9,376 nt of DNA from Flavobacteriales bacterium (GTDB lineage Bacteria; Bacteroidota; Bacteroidia; Flavobacteriales_D; Crocinitomicaceae): NCBI GenBank assembly GCA_947476515.1, contig CANJQZ010000059.1:1-9376 (forward strand). Reading direction: 5' to 3'. Position numbers and translations under genes: made by a program. Of the stretch, positions 6,399 through 9,376 are shown one piece after another (within the stretch, counting starts at the first letter, position 1; the number at the start of each line of letters is the position of its first letter). The notes beneath the pieces were generated by a model. That model had not been told where the DNA came from and did no database searches. It was given only the letters and a program-made list of their open reading frames with translations.

Positions 6399-6399
6399 T

Positions 6400-6438
6400 T
6401 TATTGATTATTGAATCTGAAATCTTTACTGAAATCTTT
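6400..6438. repeat. two adjacent pairs of perfect short direct repeats in the tadA-cvpA gap
   Basis: TTATTGA occurs twice head to tail (6400-6406 and 6407-6413). It is followed almost at once by CTGAAATCTTT twice (6416-6426 and 6428-6438), separated by one base (period 12). Both pairs are perfect and together fill most of the region before the CvpA start. They could be a tandem operator or a replication-slippage product; neither is proved. Confidence 0.7.
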
Positions 6439-6455
6439 CTACCTATTTTAGTACC

Positions 6456-7088
6456 ATGAATTATCTCGACATAATTATTATTGTACCCATTATTTATGGA
6501 ATTTATAAAGGATATAAGAGTGGTTTAATTATTGCTCTTTTTACTTTATTAGCCTTATTAGTTGGATTGTATATTGCATTTAAATTTTCGAATGAACTTT
6601 CTTGCCATTTTTATAAAGATCTAAAAGATCAACCTCAATTTGTACCCATTGTTTCTTTCTTACTTATCTTTTTGGTTGTAGGCGCCGCAATTTATTTTGG
6701 TGGTAGAGCATTAGAGAGTATAGTTAAAATAGCAAAATTATCAATTATTAATAAAACTTTAGGCGCATTATTAGGGTCATTAAAATATACTTTTATAATG
6801 ATTTCTGTTTTATTTATTTTAGTATCTTTTGACAAAGAACAAAAACTCATTACGGCACAAGCGAAACATAAATCCATATTGTATTATCCATTTATGAACT
6901 TTGGAAAGTTGGTCTTCCCCTCCTTTAATAAGGAGCGATTAACTCAAATAATGGATGCGCAAGAATGGTCAAATGAGGATGAAATGTCGATTGATGAGAT
7001 CATTGAAACTCAAAAAAGGGCAGATTCTTTAGGCATTGATATTAATAATAAACAACAGATTAAAAAACTCCATGAAAAAAATAAATAA
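6456..7088 (+). CDS. CvpA-family inner-membrane protein
   Basis: A 210-residue membrane protein with four predicted helices (about 4-19, 23-43, 62-83 and 103-124) and a charged C-terminal tail of about 85 residues. The N-terminus fits the CvpA (colicin V production) family: MNYLDIIIIVPIIYGIYKGYKSGLI has the Asp5 and the G-x-x-x-G-Y-x-x-G turn typical of the first hairpin. The KTLGALLGSLKY segment (100-111) matches the family's conserved G-x-x-x-G before the last helix. CvpA proteins are linked to envelope homeostasis and, in E. coli, to colicin V production, but the biochemical role is unresolved. The tail (about 160-210) is hydrophilic with acidic clusters (WSNEDEMSIDEIIE). First gene of a tightly packed operon; the next gene starts 17 bases before this one ends. 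Confidence 0.85.
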   Translation: MNYLDIIIIVPIIYGIYKGYKSGLIIALFTLLALLVGLYIAFKFSNELSCHFYKDLKDQPQFVPIVSFLLIFLVVGAAIYFGGRALESIVKIAKLSIINKTLGALLGSLKYTFIMISVLFILVSFDKEQKLITAQAKHKSILYYPFMNFGKLVFPSFNKERLTQIMDAQEWSNEDEMSIDEIIETQKRADSLGIDINNKQQIKKLHEKNK

Positions 7089-7593
7089 ACTATTTCTGAC
7101 AATTGTTTTCCTTTCTATACTGGCGTCACCGATTTACGCACAAAAAAAGGAGTCTATTTTTCAAGTCAAAAAGCGACATGTTGTCAGGTCAGGACCTATT
7201 TTCGGGTTTGAAAAAGGTCAATTCATTGGGTTAGATTTGGGAGCAGAAAAACAATGGAAGCAACTTAAATTTAAAAATGCACCTACTATAGCCATTAATA
7301 GTTTACTTTCTTATGATTATTTAAATGAGGTTCTTGGCTTTGATCTTGGTTCCTGGTACAAAAGGAACACGCTTGGTTTTACCTTAGGTGCCTCTTTCGG
7401 CATACGCTCAGATTTTAATTATAATAATTATCGATTTGTTTTCACTCCAACTTTAGGTTATAAAATATGGCAGCTCCACGCCATGGCAGGTTATCATTTT
7501 CTAAGCCCCTCTACTTCTTTTATACAACCAATAAATACGGTTTTTGTAGGTCTTAGATTTGTTCTGATTAATAATTCAAAAGTTAAAAAATGA
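7072..7593 (+). CDS. small secreted beta-barrel-like protein, function unknown
   Basis: A 173-residue protein with a clear signal peptide (1-23, MKKINKLF to SPIYA before QKKES). The mature part is rich in alternating hydrophobic and polar strands with Gly and aromatic residues: GQFIGLDLGAEKQW, LGFTLGASFGIRSDF, YRFVFTPTLGYKIWQLHAMAGYHF and NTVFVGLRFVLI near the C-terminus. This pattern suggests a small outer-membrane barrel of about eight strands, but I recognise no named family. The ATG at 7072 is chosen because it begins the signal peptide; the open frame extends upstream only to a TTG at 7036, which would add twelve polar residues. It overlaps the CvpA gene by 17 bases and the oxidoreductase gene by four (ATGA), so translation of the three is probably coupled. 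Confidence 0.75.
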   Translation: MKKINKLFLTIVFLSILASPIYAQKKESIFQVKKRHVVRSGPIFGFEKGQFIGLDLGAEKQWKQLKFKNAPTIAINSLLSYDYLNEVLGFDLGSWYKRNTLGFTLGASFGIRSDFNYNNYRFVFTPTLGYKIWQLHAMAGYHFLSPSTSFIQPINTVFVGLRFVLINNSKVKK

Positions 7594-8618
7594 CTACTGA
7601 AGCTTTTATTCTAACAAAATATGGAAATGCAGAAGGGGCTTTTCAACTAAAAACAATTGATTTACCTTCCCTTAAATCAAATGAGGTTTTAATTGATTCA
7701 GAAGGATTTGGATTGAATTATGCTGATGTGATGGCGAGAAGAAATATGTACAAAGAAGCCCCAGAATTGCCTGCCGTTCTTGGCTACGAGGTGGTGGGGA
7801 AAATAATTCAAATAGGGAGCGCATGTGATACTGCCCTCATGGGAAAAAGGGTATTGGCGTTTACAAGATTTGGCGGCTATGCAAAACAGGTTATATCTAA
7901 TGCTACCGCCGTCTTAGAAATAGGAAATCTAGAGCTTCAAATTGCCTTAGCTTTATGCACACAAGGGGTAACAGCATTTTATATGTCAAGTTATATATCG
8001 CAGATCCGTCCGATGGATAAAGTTTTAATACATGCAGCCGCTGGTGGGGTAGGCTCATTATTAATTCAAATGGCAAAAAATAAAGGCGCAATTGTTATAG
8101 CCAAGGTTGGCACTTCTGAAAAGGTGGACGCTGTTTTAGCCATGGGGGCTGATTTTGCAATTAATTATAAAACTGAAAACTATCATGAAAGATTGCTTTC
8201 TATTTTAGATGGCGCCTGTTTAGATATAAGTTTTAATGCGGTTGCAGGTTCTACTGTCAAAAAAGATCTTGCCTTATTAGGACCAGGAGGTCGCTTATTT
8301 TTATTTGGTGGTGCAGAAATGCTAACAGGAAAATTTGGTTTATTCTCTAAGTTGAATTTTGTAAGAAAAATGATAATGCTCTTACCCATTGGACTAATGA
8401 TGCGCTCAAAAAGTATTATTGGAGTTAATATGTTGAAAATAGCAGATGTGAAACCAGAAATAATTGCTACTTGTTTAAACGAAGTACATCTCCTATATCT
8501 AAATGGTAAACTTATTCCGTCCCTCGGGAAACAATTTAATCAAGAAAGTATGCAAGAAGCGCATGCTTTTTTAGAAAGCGGAATTTCACAAGGAAAAGTT
8601 GCTGTAATTTGGGATTAA
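7590..8618 (+). CDS. VAT-1-like zinc-independent quinone oxidoreductase (medium-chain reductase superfamily)
   Basis: A 342-residue medium-chain dehydrogenase/reductase. The N-terminal GroES-like domain carries GLNYADVMARRNMY (41-54) and LPAVLGYEVVGKI (60-72), which strongly resemble the VAT-1/quinone oxidoreductase subgroup. The nucleotide-binding loop is AAAGGVGS (149-156), followed by the Rossmann second strand GAIVIAKVGTSEK (166-178), consistent with NADPH use in this subgroup. The structural-zinc four-cysteine lobe and the catalytic-zinc Cys/His pattern are absent, as expected for zinc-independent QOR-like enzymes. It probably reduces quinones or reactive enals/enones in the cytoplasm; the true substrate is unknown. 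It starts in an ATGA overlap with the preceding gene. Its TAA lies in a TTAA (8615-8618) that also supplies the stop of the convergent microprotein gene. Confidence 0.9.
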   Translation: MTTEAFILTKYGNAEGAFQLKTIDLPSLKSNEVLIDSEGFGLNYADVMARRNMYKEAPELPAVLGYEVVGKIIQIGSACDTALMGKRVLAFTRFGGYAKQVISNATAVLEIGNLELQIALALCTQGVTAFYMSSYISQIRPMDKVLIHAAAGGVGSLLIQMAKNKGAIVIAKVGTSEKVDAVLAMGADFAINYKTENYHERLLSILDGACLDISFNAVAGSTVKKDLALLGPGGRLFLFGGAEMLTGKFGLFSKLNFVRKMIMLLPIGLMMRSKSIIGVNMLKIADVKPEIIATCLNEVHLLYLNGKLIPSLGKQFNQESMQEAHAFLESGISQGKVAVIWD

Positions 8619-8866
8619 GCAGGTCTCTTCTTGAACAAATATTGCTTTGCTAAAGAAATCAACTGTTTTCTAAAAAGAAAGATTAGAATTAAATAAGGAA
8701 TTATCATTAAATAAAGAATTCCAGAATTAATGTTCTTTCCAAATGCCCCTTCTTCTAACTCGGAACCTTGCTCAGCCATCATTTTACATTGAGAACAACC
8801 CTGTGCAAATAGATTTTGTACAAGAATGAAAGTGCTAAAAAATAGAAAAACAACTGTTTTTTTCAT
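8615..8866 (-). CDS. 83-residue exported CxxC membrane microprotein, unknown function
   Basis: A small protein with a signal peptide (1-21, MKKTVVFL to NLFA before Gln). A short mature periplasmic segment contains G-C24-S-Q-C27-K and then an acidic stretch (GSELEEG). One transmembrane helix follows (about 48-66, SGILYLMIIPYLILIFLF) with a basic cytoplasmic tail (KKRPA). The layout, a CxxC immediately after signal cleavage and then 'NSGILYLMxxPY', resembles small uncharacterised proteins I recall from other Bacteroidetes, with no assigned function. The cysteines could bind metal or heme or take part in redox exchange; a heme c CxxCH site is ruled out because Lys follows. Its stop is shared with the convergent oxidoreductase gene, and it has a good TAnnTTTG promoter of its own. 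Likely real despite its size, because signal peptide, helix and promoter agree. Confidence 0.78.
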   Translation of the reverse strand: MKKTVVFLFFSTFILVQNLFAQGCSQCKMMAEQGSELEEGAFGKNINSGILYLMIIPYLILIFLFRKQLISLAKQYLFKKRPA

Positions 8867-8883
8867 TTAAGATTTATTTTCTT

Positions 8884-8914
8884 CAAAAGTACGAATAAAC
8901 CATCCAATACAAAA
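8884..8914 (-). promoter_or_regulatory. candidate promoter for the CxxC microprotein
   Basis: On the minus strand, TTTTG (8914-8910) is followed after 18 bases by TACTTTTG (8891-8884). Both elements match the Bacteroidetes consensus, and the -7 element lies 17 bases before the ATG at 8866. This is the best-formed promoter in the window. Confidence 0.5.
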
Positions 8915-8918
8915 TACT

Positions 8919-8926
8919 TACCTTTG
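8919..8926 (+). promoter_or_regulatory. candidate TAnnTTTG element just before the lipoprotein gene
   Basis: TACCTTTG is a perfect -7 match that ends four bases before the ATG at 8931, so a transcript would start at or close to the start codon. No TTG occurs near the expected -33 position. It may be a true near-leaderless promoter or a chance match. Confidence 0.3.
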
Positions 8927-8930
8927 TTTA

Positions 8931-9376
8931 ATGAAAGTTATTTTTAGTCTTTTAATTATTGTTTTGTTTTCACTGACATCATGTGTAGTTAAGGAAACAA
9001 ATAAAATGGATGCGAATCTATCCTTAGATAGTTTACTACTTAAGTATCCCGACAGTGTTAACTTACTTGTTTTGCATGGTGAATCAGCTCTTAAGGACTT
9101 TAATTATGCGATTGCCATAGCAGATGCTGCCAGGGCTTTCAGAATCGATAGTAGCAATACTGCAACAAGACTTTTATATGCAGAAGCCTTATGTAATAAA
9201 CCGGACATTAAGGATAATGATGTTACAAAAGCCCAATATCACTATTCAAAAATCGTGAAATTAGAACCAAAAAATGTGCGGGCTTTAGTTGGTTTAGCCA
9301 ATACTTATTCTCTTCGACAGGACTTTGTTCAGTCATTCAAATTCATTAATAAAGCCTTAAGAATTAACCCTAGATA
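8931..9376 (+). CDS. TPR lipoprotein, 5' part (runs off window)
   Basis: An open frame of 148 codons from the ATG at 8931 to the window edge with no stop. The protein begins MKVIFSLLIIVLFSLTSC, a lipoprotein signal peptide with lipobox LTSC, so Cys18 would be lipidated. The residue after it is Val, followed by VKET. The mature part is helical, with about three tetratricopeptide-like units: LLVLHGESALKDFNYAIAI...AFRIDSSN, LLYAEALCNKP...AQYHYSKIVKLEPKN and ALVGLANTYSLRQDFVQSFKF...ALRINP. Each ends in the typical 'a-x-x-[IL]-x-P/S-x-N' pattern. TPR lipoproteins act as protein-interaction scaffolds at the envelope; no partner can be named. It is divergent from the CxxC microprotein gene across a 64-base gap. 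Partial at the 3' end. Confidence 0.85.
   Translation, partial: MKVIFSLLIIVLFSLTSCVVKETNKMDANLSLDSLLLKYPDSVNLLVLHGESALKDFNYAIAIADAARAFRIDSSNTATRLLYAEALCNKPDIKDNDVTKAQYHYSKIVKLEPKNVRALVGLANTYSLRQDFVQSFKFINKALRINPR

Noticed and set aside
7036..7071. TTG-initiated extension of the small barrel-like protein
   Set aside because: It would bury the signal peptide behind twelve residues that are read from inside the CvpA gene in another frame. The ATG at 7072 is the natural start.
8183..8389. Minus-strand 68-codon open frame inside the oxidoreductase gene
   Set aside because: It has no start context or domain and is fully contained in a well-supported coding region on the other strand.
1..9376. CRISPR arrays, tRNA/rRNA genes, insertion sequences, toxin-antitoxin or defence modules
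   Set aside because: No regularly spaced repeats, no transposase or integrase motifs, no terminal inverted repeats, no clover-leaf-like segments and no defence-type domains were seen. All gaps between genes are 110 bases or less.

Overview
The window looks like an ordinary chromosomal stretch from a member of the Bacteroidota (Bacteroidetes), most likely a Flavobacteriia- or Chitinophagia-like organism. Four things point there: visibly AT-rich DNA; many secreted proteins whose signal peptides end in '-AQ'; a TonB-dependent receptor with an N-terminal carboxypeptidase-regulatory-like domain; and start regions without Shine-Dalgarno sequences but with TAnnTTTG promoter elements. This assignment comes from sequence style and family knowledge, not from a database search.

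Layout. Bases 1-64 hold the apparent tail of an upstream gene, overlapping a secreted beta-barrel-like protein (40-903, +). A TonB-dependent outer-membrane receptor (3367-914, -) converges on it and is transcribed divergently from a secreted thioredoxin-fold protein with a CGWC site (3489-3959, +). The thioredoxin gene runs 26 bases into the convergent end of a minus-strand operon. That operon reads, in transcription order, RidA-family deaminase (5846-5415), membrane-anchored TPR-like protein (5411-4830) and RlmI-like SAM methyltransferase (4818-3934), with gaps of 3 and 11 bases. Upstream of it lies a tRNA adenosine deaminase gene, tadA (6345-5902, -). Divergent from tadA is a plus-strand operon with overlapping genes: CvpA-family membrane protein (6456-7088), small secreted barrel-like protein (7072-7593) and a VAT-1-like quinone oxidoreductase (7590-8618). 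The oxidoreductase shares its stop region with a convergent 83-residue CxxC membrane microprotein (8866-8615, -). That microprotein gene is divergent from a TPR lipoprotein gene running off the window (8931 onward, +).

How the genes work together. They split into envelope proteins (receptor, barrels, thioredoxin, lipoprotein, CvpA) and translation or metabolite housekeeping (TadA, methyltransferase, RidA). I see no mobile element, CRISPR array, tRNA, rRNA or defence module, and no convincing new system. The largest intergenic gap is 110 bases (6346-6455). The most useful second looks are the paired direct repeats in that gap, the RidA subclass, the CxxC microprotein, the RidA-TPR-methyltransferase operon, and the TAnnTTTG elements lying almost on top of two start codons.
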